Shown here: piece by piece, positions 11,861-23,021 of the stretch
How positions within the stretch are numbered: the first letter of the stretch is position 1
How the letters are laid out: every line of letters starts with the position of its first letter
NCBI GenBank assembly: GCA_036365515.1
Contig: CM070873.1
Coordinates: 229,043,876 to 229,107,875, forward strand
Source: Torymus aiolomorphi
Taxonomy: Eukaryota; Arthropoda; Insecta; Hymenoptera; Torymidae
Reading direction: 5' to 3'
DNA: 64,000 nucleotides
The notes under the pieces: model-generated
The model's input: the letters and a program-made list of their open reading frames with translations, nothing else
Told to the model about the DNA's origin: nothing
Database searches by the model: none
Position numbers and translations under genes: made by a program

Positions 11861-12676
11861 AACTAAATATAACAAGTGTTAAATACTTATAATTACTATA
11901 AAACATTTGACAGCACACGGTAGTCACTCCATAAAATGACGAGCCAATTTTCGAAAACTCACTATGTATATGCTCGAAAAATAAATCGCTCGTGCGCACA
12001 ATGCATGCATATACATAGAGCGGATACGAGCGGTCGCGTCACGGCTTTTGCTTCTGTCATTGATTGAAGGTTGTCGACGTAAATCGTTAAAGTCAAACCG
12101 AAGTGACGCGCGACGCTTCAATACTAGCCATTTTCGCGCGCTCTGTTGCGAAAGCCACGAAAGTCTATTACGATCAGTCGCGCGCGCGCCAGATGTCAGA
12201 CGTCAAATAACGTCTCTATAAACAACAACGAAAAAAACGAGCGAGAAGCGCGTTATATAACGTGCCGAGCGATGTTCCCCGGAAGAAAATGCAAGCTTCA
12301 CGCCACGCGCACGGCGAACGTCTCTCTTGGCGCCTGTCAGTCATCTAGAGCCTCTCAAGCACCTTGCGAGTATGCCAGGGCGAAGAGAAAACTTAAGTCC
12401 TTTGTCGTTTGCTTAGCTGCGTGGCGACGTCGATGCACGTGCTTGAAAAGTCGAATGATTTTGAAATCCGCAAGGACGGATAAAATAATGTCATACGTCA
12501 GGATGGAAGGGTTAAGAAATATAGACTTTTATTTGTATGACTGATGTGTCAAAGATGATATTATGATACCATTGAAGTGAAGGATAAGATTTAAATGGGC
12601 AAATAGTAGGTTAGCAGTTTATTTTTATCAAAAAAACTTTTACCTTTATTATTAACAAAACTTCATTAAAAGAACC
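11861..12676. other. Intergenic, CpG-rich middle part, no convincing gene
   Basis: An open frame of about 130 codons at 12146-12544 is rich in Arg, Lys and Ser and shows no domain, no conserved start context and no splice structure. I treat it as chance in GC-rich DNA. Confidence 0.4.
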
Positions 12677-12680
12677 TTAA

Positions 12681-13404
12681 GGGGGTACTACAGTTAAAAT
12701 TGTTGTTTTTTATTTACCTAAAAAATATAAATTTTGATCTGTAATGATATTTTATACATATGGCGATTGAAAGTTGGAGAAGTGCTTAGAGTTGGCTGAA
12801 AATTGGTATACAGTGGTTTTCGAGGACGCTGATCAAAATTTTGCTATTAGACTTTCGAAATTCAAAATGGCGGATCCAATAAGACTGTCAAAAGTTCGAA
12901 GGAAGCTTAGATTTTGCTTAAAATTTCAATTGATGCGTTTAAATATTTTATTTAAAAAGAAAAGTAATATTTTAAAATATAAAATTAAAAAATTGCTATC
13001 TATCCTGAGATCAATTTACTCACATTTTCAAAATCATATATAATAACTCCATTTTTTACATTATAAATATATTATTATTCAATAATTGTGTATATATTAT
13101 AAAAATTGAAATTATACTTCTAATTTTAATTTTTTTAATGGCCCGTTATAATTTTCGTCATCCCCTTCTTTTATTTTCAATAAAACATCGTTGATTGTTG
13201 ATTTTATCATTTCTTACACGACAACACAAATTTATAAGATCAAAATCGATATAAATCGGTCGAAAAAGTTACCATCAAACACCTGTGTACACCAGTCGCG
13301 TTGATCTCGTTATTTCAATACTTTTCCAGTATTTTTTATAACTTAAAATTTTACTATTACAAAGCTTCCTCTAGGAGGAAGCAATTTTTAACTGTAGTAT
13401 CCCC
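12681..13404. mobile_element. 724-bp TTAA-flanked inverted-repeat element
   Basis: The left end GGGGGTACTACAGTTAAAATTG and the right end (reverse complement GGGGATACTACAGTTAAAAATTG) are inverted repeats, each next to TTAA (12677-12680 and 13405-13408). TTAA duplications are typical of piggyBac and some other superfamilies. The interior holds a segment near AAATGGCGGATCC and, close to the right end, the hairpin GCTTCCTCTAGGAGGAAGC (about 13373). The open frame at 12774-13043 has no recognisable domain. It is probably a non-autonomous element and gives the complete reference for the truncated relative starting at 7467. Confidence 0.8.
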
Positions 13405-13977
13405 TTAACGTAGTTAATTATTTAAAATTTGCACTTTCACAAATCCAATTTCTATTTATATTTTAATTGATAATTTATCATTAATACTGAAAGTTTTTAT
13501 TCAAGTTTTCTGAAAAAGGTTTTTGGAAAATAACCTTCAGTGCTTATTGTCACATTTAAGGCATCATTTCATTATTTGACGGTTAAAAAAAAGTTCATTT
13601 TTTTCGCAATTTTTACAATATAATATTTAGACTAAATTCTTCTTCATAAGCTATGAAAATTTAAAAGCAAAGGAATGAATGAATTCTTGACTCGTGTCTC
13701 CAGCGTCATAATACGTCGTACTGAGTAAAGCGTATTTAAAGTTTTCAAAGTCAGAAAAGTGTCGAAAAAAATTATATACGTCTGTCAGCGATACCTATAC
13801 AATAGGCTTTCAACTTCTTGATCCTCTTCTGCCGCTTTAGGCTCTCTTCTATGGCTAATCTACTTTCCTTTGAACTCTGGGAGCTAAAGCGGCGCGCCGT
13901 GCGAGTTGTCTCTCGTCGTTGCGCAAGTCCACGAGTCGATCTCGCTTTTTGGCAAACTTCAACACATATGAACTCTA

Positions 13978-15010
13978 AGGTAAAAGTACCAATGAGCGGC
14001 CAGTGCCCAGTATGTGGCCATCTAGATAAATATTCAATTACTTTAAAGAATGCGTAGTAGTTGGATAATATTTTATTCTATAAGATGATTCTAAAATAAT
14101 TAATGCTTATTGTTTAAATAGTATTACTACTCTTAGTGAAAATTTAATACTTAAAAAGACGATTTGAAAATGCTACTCGCGGGGATCACGGCTTTCTATG
14201 AGAGGTCCTTAATGCTTTCGTAAGGATTCATGACTCGCCTTTTAGGTATTTTTAAATAAATTTTATGTAAATCTTTACTCTTGAAAGTTTTAAGACACTT
14301 CTAAGATTCATCGAATTCAATTACAGTCGTTAGGAGCCCAATAGTTATTGTTTTTAATACAAATAATTCAAGGTTATCTACTAGTACAGTTTAAACGTCA
14401 TGTCCCAATACTTGGCCCGGCATGGTGTGGTTTGTGCACATAAGAATTATGCACATATTTATTGTGCACACTTTAGCATTGGAATATACACATAGATATA
14501 GATATACACCAATGCTAAAGTGTGCACAATAAATATGTGCATAATTCTTATGTGCACAAACCACACCATGCCCTTGGCCCTATGTATTTCACCGATGTTT
14601 TGATGGTTAGGGTTCCTACGTATTGGTAGAGTTAGTAGGTTGAAAAACCATAATATGATTATTATACATTGATTTGCTGTAATTTCATATTATTAACGAT
14701 TGATTTAGTGTTAAAAAGTATTTTCAGTCCAAAATTTAGCGATTTTATTATTTTTACATAAAAATCAAAATAAATATAGAATACAAATTATATGGTCCAA
14801 GTATTGGGACTAACAATTTCGACCACTAGTACATGACTTTTTAACACGGTCCAACTACTAGTACAAGCAGTATATTCATAATTTAATTAATTTTTCTATC
14901 ATAAAAGCTTATTTTTACAAATTAAATGCATTTTTAATAATATTTCGCATTTAAAATATGACATCAAAATTCTAGCTTCACTAAGCGGCCATCTATTGGT
15001 ACTTTTACCT
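13978..15010. mobile_element. 1033-bp TA-flanked inverted-repeat element
   Basis: The ends are inverted copies of AGGTAAAAGTACCAAT(A/G), with TA at 13976-13977 and 15011-15012. A second inner inverted pair (CCCAATACTTGGCCC near 14404 and GGTCCAAGTATTGGGAC near 14792) shows a foldback organisation. It was later hit by the 154-bp palindromic element at 14419. No protein is encoded. Confidence 0.75.
14419..14572. mobile_element. 154-bp perfect-palindrome element, copy 1
   Basis: The arms begin GGCATGGTGTGGTTTGTGCA and are mirrored at the right end. Only the central ~26 bp (TATA...GATATAGATATA) is unpaired. The 8-bp target duplication CTTGGCCC flanks it (14411-14418 and 14573-14580). It is nested inside the 1033-bp TA element. 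Length and sequence are almost identical to the copies at 19440 and 19626. Confidence 0.92.
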
Positions 15011-17033
15011 TATAATCGTTCGATTGAAATAATAACAGATCGATACGATGAATTTTTGTAAAAAACAAATGGGAACTATAGGAACCATGCGCATAAGGCG
15101 GCGAAATTGAAAACATTTGAAGTACACCTACGATATAATATATCTATTTATATCCTAGATATAGATATACTCCGCATGTTAACCCTTTACGCCACCAGTG
15201 ACTCCGCACGGTCCCGATAACCAGTGTAGTGTTTTTGCTTCGAACTTTAAAACTCGACTTATTTCAAATATGTGCTTCTAAACTCAAATCTATTCGAACT
15301 AATACATTTGCAATATAGTTTATTCGCAGACGCTATTAAAACAAAAGATCGACAGTAAACCAGTGTTTACAAGAAAATGGATGTAATGAATGCAGGTATC
15401 ACGCATGGGAATCAGTGCAGCTCTCACGGCGCTCATGTAAACTTACGATGATTGATGGATTGTATATAGAGAAGGACGTCAAATTTGTAAAAATATTTTC
15501 TGAAGATAAAAAAAAGGTTCGAGATTTTAAAACCTTTAAAAGTGAAATATACATTAAGATTGAAAAAGCAAATCGGATTCAAAAACATCTTTTTTTCGAA
15601 AAATAATAACCATTGAATCGACGGCTCCTATTCATATAACCGATTCAAAACACAATTTCATATAATACTATTTGAAAAGTGGGTGTAATAAGATTCTATC
15701 TCAAAAAAGAATTACATATAATGCTATTTGAACAGTGCTTGTAATATAATGCTAATTGAAAAGTACGAACAATATGATTCTATTTCCAAATCGAGTTGCT
15801 TATAATGCTATCTCAAAATCGCGTTTGATAAAAATGCTATTATAAAAATGCCTTGCATATGATTATATCTCAGAAGAGTGTTTCATAAAATTCTACTTCC
15901 GTTATATGTGCAATAGAACTTTATCTCCTAGTCATTCGAATTTTAGGTATACTTGCAAATTTTCTATCAATTTATTATTTGCAAATCATTTATTGTGTGA
16001 ATGAAATTTTTCTTTAATTTTGTATATGAATTTTTAAATCTTAGTATCGAATGACTGGATTAAAGAACCAAACAAAACTCACCACGATTTGTACAAATAG
16101 TTCATTGAACAAGTATTTTGGTAGGAAAAGAAAAAACTGTTATAGTTACATTAGCATAAACATTTCTTCAACTCGATTATCGTACCTTTATATTATTTTT
16201 AAATTTCAAAAACTCGTATCTTAACACAAATTAACCAATTTTGAAAAACTTTGATTTCTTACATATGACCGAATCCATCTCAAATCAGGTGGTTCTCATA
16301 TGTCTATGTCACCAGTCATTTTGAAATTAAAATATTTACGTTCTTCTCCAAAAATTATTAGACAAGTATTTTTTTATTTTTTTGTTGTATCAAAATTTCA
16401 TGCGTTCAGTGATGCCGAAAAATTCCGGGAAATCCTTACTTTCATCATGTTTCTAAGCTTTTAAGCGTGTAACACATAATTTCACTCAGTTTTGAGCCCT
16501 CTTTCATGTCCTTTATGTTATTTAAAAAAAAAAATAAATAAAAAATGCGCGAGTTATGCACTTTTTACTGAAAAATACACTTTTTAAAAAAATGCGTTTT
16601 TCTCGAAAACCCCATTTTTGTTGCTCAATTTGTTTTTGTCATAATAGAGGACGTAAATACCCTAAGACGTATTTGTGAGATTCACGGAATTTGCGATAGG
16701 ATAGCGATCACTAATGAGATAATACACAAACAAATTTTTCACGCTTAACGCTTATATATAGTCAATGATTTAACAGTCGATATAAAGGTTTTTATCTTTG
16801 TGCGTAATACACAGGTATGCATAAACACGCAGTATGTACAAAATTCGAGAACGTATACACGCACCTCCTTGTATGCGTTTATACGCTCGATGTATTTTAT
16901 TTTTGTCTTTTAGATTTTTTATTTTTATAACTATCTTTGTTTTTCTGTTTCATTGTTCTTACTTCAGTAAGGGGGCGATCAGCGGTCTTTGCTGTAAAAC
17001 AATGTACTTTATCATTACATGTTTCTTTAATCC

Positions 17034-17975
17034 TTAAATGAGTTTTTTGAATTCCAGGATACTTAGGAGTAGCAGCCAATCAACATTTTTTACTTTTCTA
17101 AACTCTTCTACGTCAACGTCTTGTAAATGTATTATTTTAATTGCATCTGTATATTTTTGAACATGCTCTCCAAAATCATTAGCATTTTGAATGGATTTTT
17201 CATGGGGCTCTCGAAGATTATACGAAGTAGCACAATGCTTTATAAGTCCACCCACACCATCTACAGCTCCTTTGCCGTACCCAATAACAGAGAACAACCA
17301 TTTTATATCATATGGTGCTCGTTTTAATTCATATAATTGAAAGCAATTTTTAAAGTGGCTAGCGGCGCCGTCTGATACAATGTTAATTTTTTTTATTGAA
17401 TCACAACAATTTTCTTTCGAATAGGTTATAATTTTTTCTACTGGTAGCAAAGCATACGCTGAATCATGTTTTCGGTCATCGCTTATGACTGCGAAACTTT
17501 GTGTCGAATCCTCTATGTGACTCGGCTGTGAAAATAGAAATTTGATCATTAACCCAATGATTTCCTTGAACAGCTTTATTATGAATCACAGCCCAGTTTT
17601 CAGCGAAGTCTATTTGAAAAACTAAATGATGTGGATCTTTTCTAGCATTTTCTCTTTCTGCTTTTACAGCTTTGCGTTGTATATTTTTTACATACATGTG
17701 AATACTAACCGTCATAGTCCAAACCGAAAGTTCATCTTTAAAAGCAGAAATTGACGGTGGTTTTTTAATCGAGTTTCCCACAAAGCATATGTAATTTCTT
17801 CTGTCCCTTCTATATCTTACAGTTTTAGAACCTGAAACGTAATTCCCTCACTGCCTGGACAAATTTTACATTCTTGTACATAACATAAATCAGCTGGCTC
17901 AGAAGAACACATTGTTGCGTTTATTATTTGTGACCGAATTTCATCCAACTCTGTAACGATACTCCCTCTGAAATT
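17034..17975 (-). pseudogene. Degenerate DDE-like transposase relic
   Basis: Read from about 17975 down to 17034, the minus strand encodes, in order: a Cys-rich segment (CSSEPADLCYVQECKICPG); a stop at about 17824; a coiled region; FQIDFAENWAVIHNKAVQG; then, after a frameshift near 17525, HIEDSTQSFAVISDD, INIVSDGAASHFKN and GYGKGAVDGVGGLIKH. The spaced acidic motifs (DFAEN, SDGAA, and the GKGAVDGxGG segment) look like an RNase-H-fold transposase found widely in animal repeats, which I cannot name with confidence. At least one frameshift and one in-frame stop break it. It sits centrally between the long inverted ends, as expected for the element's own transposase. An 8-bp-duplicating palindrome has inserted directly upstream. 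Confidence 0.55.
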
Positions 17976-17993
17976 AAGGCCATGTGGAGTTCA

Positions 17994-18418
17994 AGGGGGG
18001 GGGTCCAGAGTTTCGACGATTCACTATAAAATTGAAGTCAACTATAGATGTTTTTGAGTTCGACAGATGATAATGCAGATTGTTTTTAATTTCGAAATTC
18101 TAAATTACGAAAATCATATTTTCGAATGTAACAGTTCACCTACTGTCCAAAACGTCGAATTTCATCAATACGACCTCAAAGCAAATATAAGCTGTTTCTA
18201 ATGATTTATTTCGAAATATCTATATGGTACCCCTATTAAAATTCTATTAATGAAATTCGATGTTTTGGACAGTAGGTGAAGTGTTAGATTTGTAAATACG
18301 ATTTTCGTAATTTAGAATTTCGAAATTAAAAACAATCTGCATTATCATTTGTCGAACTGAAAAACATCTATAGTTGACTTCAATTTTATAGTGAATCGTC
18401 GAAACTCTGGACCCCCCC
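17994..18418. mobile_element. 425-bp palindromic element with G-run ends and 8-bp target duplication
   Basis: Flanks GAGTTCAA at 17986-17993 and 18419-18426 are an exact 8-bp duplication. The ends are runs of 7-10 G followed by TCCAGAGTTTCGACGATTCA, mirrored at the right end. The arms (about 180 bp each) pair along most of their length. It has no coding capacity. Its ends differ from the GTGCAC family, but the duplication length is the same. Confidence 0.85.
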
Positions 18419-18475
18419 GAGTTCAAAATCAATTCAATTTCATTATTTTTTAATAAATTAACTTTTCAAACATTG

Positions 18476-18775
18476 ATTTGGAAAAACACAATTTTTACAC
18501 CCTCCGTATATATAAATACTATACTCAAAAACTTTTTTCGAGTGATTCTATTAGTACTGTCATGAGATATACTCGTTGAAAAATTGGATCAAAATGACAA
18601 AAATGCAGATTCCTACTTATCGATATTACAGTTTTTTTTAATTAAAAAATTTCTAAACATTTATTTGGAAAAACACAATTTTCACGCCCTCCTTATACGT
18701 AAATACTATACTCAGAATTTTTCTGAAGCAATTCTATTAGTACTGTCATGAGATATACTCGTTGAAAAATTATGT
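18476..18775 (+). repeat. ~187-bp tandem duplication
   Basis: The segment starting TTTGGAAAAACACAATTTT with CCCTCC...AAATACTATACTC and CTATTAGTACTGTCATGAGA occurs at about 18476 and again at about 18663, in the same orientation, with moderate divergence. It lies inside the composite transposon. Confidence 0.8.
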
Positions 18776-19439
18776 CGGTATCACACATTCCGTTAAGCTC
18801 GTAAGAAATAAATCATAATTTGCGCAGTAGATACAGAGACAAATATCTTTGATAGGGCTAAGTAAGACATATTTTGGTCGCAAACTATAAAACTTCGATT
18901 TACGAATTTCCAATTCGCGATAATCATTTTTAAATGCATTATACGTTCCTTTCAGACTTCGAGTAAGAAAACGTTTAACTTTCTTCTTTTATTTATTTTT
19001 TTTTAAATAATATAAAAAACGTAAAAGAGGACTCCAAACTGAGTGAAATTATGTGTTACACGCTTAAAAGCTTCAAAAACTGGTGAAACAGTAGCAGTTT
19101 GAAAATTACATTGAAAAATTTTTTTTCTAAGTAAGGATTTTTTCGGAATTTTCGGCATCGCTGAACGCATGAAATTTTAATGCAACAAAAAAATAAAAAA
19201 ATGCGAATCAAATAATTTTTGGAGAAGAACATAAATATTTTAATTTCAAAATGATAGTTGACATACGCATACGCAGACCACCTGATTTGAGATGGATTCA
19301 GTCATATATATCATAGAATATTTTAAACAATTGTAAATATTTATAGAAATCCTGAAAAAACATTCATTTAACGGGTCTCAAAAAATATGAGAAAACATTT
19401 CGGAACACGCATTTGTGGCAATTTATTTCTCGTTTTATG

Positions 19440-19593
19440 GGCATGGTGTGGTTTGTGCACATAAGAATTATGCACATATTTATTGTGCACACTTTAGCAT
19501 TGGAGTATACACATAGATATAGATATACACCAATGCTAAAGTGTGCACAATAAATATGTGCATAATTCTTATGTGCACAAACCACACCATGCC
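19440..19593. mobile_element. 154-bp perfect-palindrome element, copy 2
   Basis: Its arms match copy 1, beginning GGCATGGTGTGGTTTGTGCA. The 8-bp target duplication is GTTTTATG (19432-19439 and 19594-19601). The loop reads GGAGTATACACATAGATATA on the plus strand. Confidence 0.93.
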
Positions 19594-19625
19594 GTTTTAT
19601 GTGTCCTATAATAGCCGAAAAAATG

Positions 19626-19779
19626 GGCATGGTGTGGTTTGTGCACATAAGAATTATGCACATATTTATTGTGCACACTTTAGCATTGGTGTATATCTAT
19701 ATCTATGTGTATACTCCAATGCTAAAGTGTGCACAATAAATATGTGCATAATTCTTATGTGCACAAACCACACCATGCC
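19626..19779. mobile_element. 154-bp perfect-palindrome element, copy 3 (opposite orientation)
   Basis: The 8-bp target duplication is AAAAAATG (19618-19625 and 19780-19787). The loop is the exact reverse complement of the loop of copy 2, so the element is inserted in the opposite orientation only 32 bp away. The two are otherwise identical as far as I can see, which points to recent activity or local hopping. Confidence 0.93.
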
Positions 19780-19803
19780 AAAAAATGTATGTACAACAAA
19801 GCC

Positions 19804-19956
19804 GACGTGTTCTTGTTTATGCACATACTGATTGTGCACATATTAATTGTGCACACTTTAACATTGGCATATATCTATATATATAGATCTGTGCCAATGC
19901 TATCTGTGCACAATAAATATGTGCACAATCCTTATGTGCACAAACAAGAACATGCC
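19804..19956. mobile_element. 153-bp palindromic element, diverged subfamily (copy 4)
   Basis: The 8-bp target duplication is ACAAAGCC (19796-19803 and 19957-19964). The ends read GACGTGTTCTTGTTTATGCA and, in reverse complement, GGCATGTTCTTGTTTGTGCA. It keeps the GTGCAC spacing and an AT-rich loop but differs at many arm positions from copies 1-3, so it is an older or sister subfamily. Confidence 0.9.
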
Positions 19957-20412
19957 ACAAAGCCTATCACCTACACTCTTTGACGCTGTTGGTATCCATT
20001 TGTGTGCCAAAAAGATTCATTTACGCAATAAATGATTTGCAAATAATAAATTGATAGAAAATTGCAATTATATCTAAAATTCGAATGACTAGGAGATAAA
20101 GTTCTATTACACGTGTAGCCAAAATAACATTTTTTTAAACGGTCTTCTGAGATATCATCATATGCAAGGCATTTTTATAATAGCATTATATGAAACGCGA
20201 TTTTAAGATAGTATTATATGCAACTCGATTTTGAAATAGAATCATATTGTAGGAACTTTTCAATTAGCATTATACTACACGCACCATTCAAATAGCATTA
20301 TATGTATGTAACTCTATTCTGAGATAGAATCATATTACATTCACTCTTGAAATAGCATTATATGAAAATATGGTTTGAAATAACATTACATGAATAGAAG
20401 CCGTCGAAATGT

Positions 20413-21515
20413 TATAACTCTTATTCTCTATTTTTGTTTGCAGAAGCGTGGAATTAAAAAATCCAACAAAAGCTCAATAAAATAAATATTTAAATTTTAC
20501 GTGTTATAACATTTATACTTTTATTGTTTTCAGAGTATTCTTTCTTTAACAAATATTATTTTGATGAACAAAGATCTCATCATTATACTATTTGTATTCA
20601 AAATAATGAGGTAGGTTTGTAATCTTCAAAAATAACCGCATCGTTAAACTAAAACTCAAGTGAATTACAATTAAAAGAAAACTTTATACAATGCTCGAGT
20701 TAAAAAAGAGAGGTTTATAATTATGATATAGCTATAATTGTACAAACAAACAATGGGAAAAGGATCATAATACCGAAAGACTTTCGACCTCCGTAATTAT
20801 GAAGTGGCCGCGGTGTATCTTGCGCAATCAATATAATTCCGCCGATTTCCGGGACGATTGATGAGCGACGGCAGCGCTGCTGCTGAGCCGGGAAGAAAAG
20901 AAAGGTGAACGATAAAAGTATCTTTAACGAACGGAAGAAAAAAAAAGGAGAAGAACCTTGGAAATCGATAGGCTACTGCGTCATATAATACAATACACGT
21001 GGAAGGCGCAGCGAAACGAACGGGAAGAAGAGAAAAGAAGACAGAAGCACACCCCTTCACAAATAATAATGACGGGGACGGACGAAACAGCGCATTATCG
21101 GATCGCGAGCAACGATTTTTTTTTCATTCATCCGCGGCCTGCTCGCTCTTTCTCTTTCTTTGACGGCCATCGCTGCGGGTTTTGATTGGACGGCCCGATT
21201 TCGCGCGAGTAAAAAGCGCACGGAGAATGGGTGTGAATTTGAATGCTTCAAGAGTTCCGCAGATGCGGGCGTAGTATATAAAAAATTTAAAGAGAAATAA
21301 CAGAATGTATGACATTTATCATACGGAGAAAGAAGGCATGCGTAATTATGTGGTTTCAAAGACTTTTATGTTATTTCTTTGTCATTTATAAGTATATTAA
21401 ATAAATCAGATTGTTGTAGTAGTTAACATTAAAAACTAAGGCAAGGTTATTTTAGTGAGTAACTTCTAAAAAGTAACTTCTTCTTCTCTTTTTCTATATA
21501 GTTTAGTAACTTCTA
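20413..21515. other. Intergenic, no gene seen
   Basis: AT-rich to 20.75 kb, then mixed composition with purine-rich stretches around 20.9-21.2 kb. Opposing open frames occur there but lack domain or splice signals. Confidence 0.4.
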
Positions 21516-21960
21516 CACGGAGAGAAATTTTAGAGTAAAAATTTCCAAGGTGCCTTGGTAGCGCATGAACAGACTGTCAAAAGCCGTGTTATTCCCAGGT
21601 TTCTAATACAATTTATAAGTTTCCCAGGAAAAACTACCATAACCACTTAAAAAAAAAACCAAATTATCTGAATAAAAATTACCAGACACACTGGTAAAAA
21701 TTGAGATCTAGTCATTTCTACAAGGTAACCTAAGAATTTTTACTGAGAAAACTTATAAATTTTACCAAATAACCTGGTATTTGTGTACTCGCGCATGCGC
21801 ACTGTGCATTATTGTGTTTCACAGCGAATCCACATTACGTGCCATGAGCTTTGTGCCATGAGCTTTGTGCCATACCAAAAAGAAAGTGTTGTTCGACATC
21901 TAGGTAACATATTACCACAGGATTTAAAGGAACAGACCTATATACTCTGACTCTCTCCCG

Positions 21961-22972
21961 TTGAATAGCGCACATATAGATCATGCAAATCGGAGCACGT
22001 TAAAGAGAAAATTATTTACGAAAATGGATTTATTAAAAGTATTAAATATGTTTTATGTGTGGTTATGTCTATTGAAATTAGAACGTTTATTAAAATTAAG
22101 AAAAGCATTAACAATTCGAAGGTGGTGGGTAAAACCACATCTTAAAAACCACATCAGAGATACCCTAGGTGGTTATCGACTGATCTTTGTCTATTTTAAA
22201 CTTCAAGATCATGAAGAATTCAAAAGATTCATCGGGCTTTCCGTTGCAACGTTTGATAGACTATTAAACATAGTAAGAAGAAGATTGACACGATCTGGTC
22301 CACGAAAACCTCTGTCAGCAGAGTTAAAACTTGCTATAGTTTTGAGGTATATTGATATGGTCATATTTATTTTGAACATAAGATTTGATGAAATTATTGT
22401 TATTGCTAAAAGAACTATGTATGATTTTTTAGTTTTTTACATCAGGGAGGTAATCCTCAGTTTTTTTCAACATTTTATAGAATCGGAAAGTCAACAATGT
22501 TCAAATTGATTGCCGAAGTTTGCTCAGTAATTGTGGAAAAACTGATGCCACTTTATTTCCCTCCTCTAAATAAAAATACTTGGTTAAAAATAGCCAGAGA
22601 GTATGAAGAACAGTGGAATGTACCTCATTGTCTGGGAGCAATTGACGGGAAGCATTTCAGTATTAAGAAACCACCTCATTCAGGATCTGTATTTTACAAC
22701 TATAAAAGTTTTTTTAGTTTGGTTTTAATGGCTTCATGTGATGCAAATAGACGCTTTACATGGTTCAATTTTGGAGAGTATGGTGAGTTTTAATTAATTA
22801 CAATATGATTTCTTTTTACATATTTGCATATCATTAAATAATTTTTATCATAATGTAGTACTTATATTGTTATAATATAGGTTCAGCCAATGATGCAAGT
22901 ATATTTAATAAGAGTGATTTAAAAGAATTGATTGATAATGGTGAATTAGAAAGCATCATGCACATCACTTGA
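21961..22972 (+). pseudogene. Harbinger-type transposase, left copy, 3'-truncated
   Basis: A likely exon runs 21961-22346 (FKRFIGLSVATFDRLLNIVR, then PLSAELKLAIVL). It splices through a GTATAT donor to an acceptor at 22431-22432. Exon 2 (22433-22782) encodes GGNPQFFSTFYRIGKST, then CLGAIDGKHFSIKKPPHSGS and FFSLVLMASCDANRRF. A GTGAGT donor then leads to exon 3 at 22881 (GSANDASIFNKSDLKELI). This is the DDE_Tnp_4 family: the first Asp is in GAIDGKHF and the second in GSANDASIF. After 22951 it leaves homology with the right copy and meets TGA at 22970-22972. The segment with the third catalytic acid (Glu) is therefore missing, and the enzyme would be inactive on its own. Confidence 0.75.
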
Positions 22973-23021
22973 AACATACACAAAACTTTTAATCAATCCA
23001 TTTTGAAGAGTAATTTTCTTT

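Larger units (their letters stand above)
15614..20412. mobile_element. ~4.8-kb composite transposon with long, internally repetitive inverted ends
   Basis: The outer ends are inverted copies starting TCGACGGCTYCTATTCAT. Inside them, about 330-380 bp of each arm (15620-16000 and 20025-20400) consists of diverged ~30-40 bp repeats around CATATAATGCTATTTGAA. A second, deeper pair of inverted segments (about 16260-16510 and 19020-19310, around CATCTCAAATCAGGTGGT) continues the arms. The interior carries a broken DDE-like coding region on the minus strand (17034-17975), a palindromic insertion (17994-18418) and a tandem repeat (18476-18775). Three 154-bp-class palindromes lie in the right arm. I could not identify a target duplication, so the exact ends and superfamily remain open. 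Confidence 0.65.

Noticed and set aside
12146..12544. 132-codon open frame, Arg/Lys-rich
   Set aside because: No domain, no splice context, located in CpG-rich DNA where long chance frames are common.
13818..14057. Open frame with a CPVCGH zinc-ribbon-like ending
   Set aside because: The Cys pair is encoded by the inverted end of the TA element starting at 13978, so the frame runs from unrelated DNA into a transposon.
19364..19983. Open frames with MCTINMCIILMCTNHTMP-like repeats on both strands
   Set aside because: Translations of the palindromic mobile elements; identical peptides on both strands come from the symmetry.
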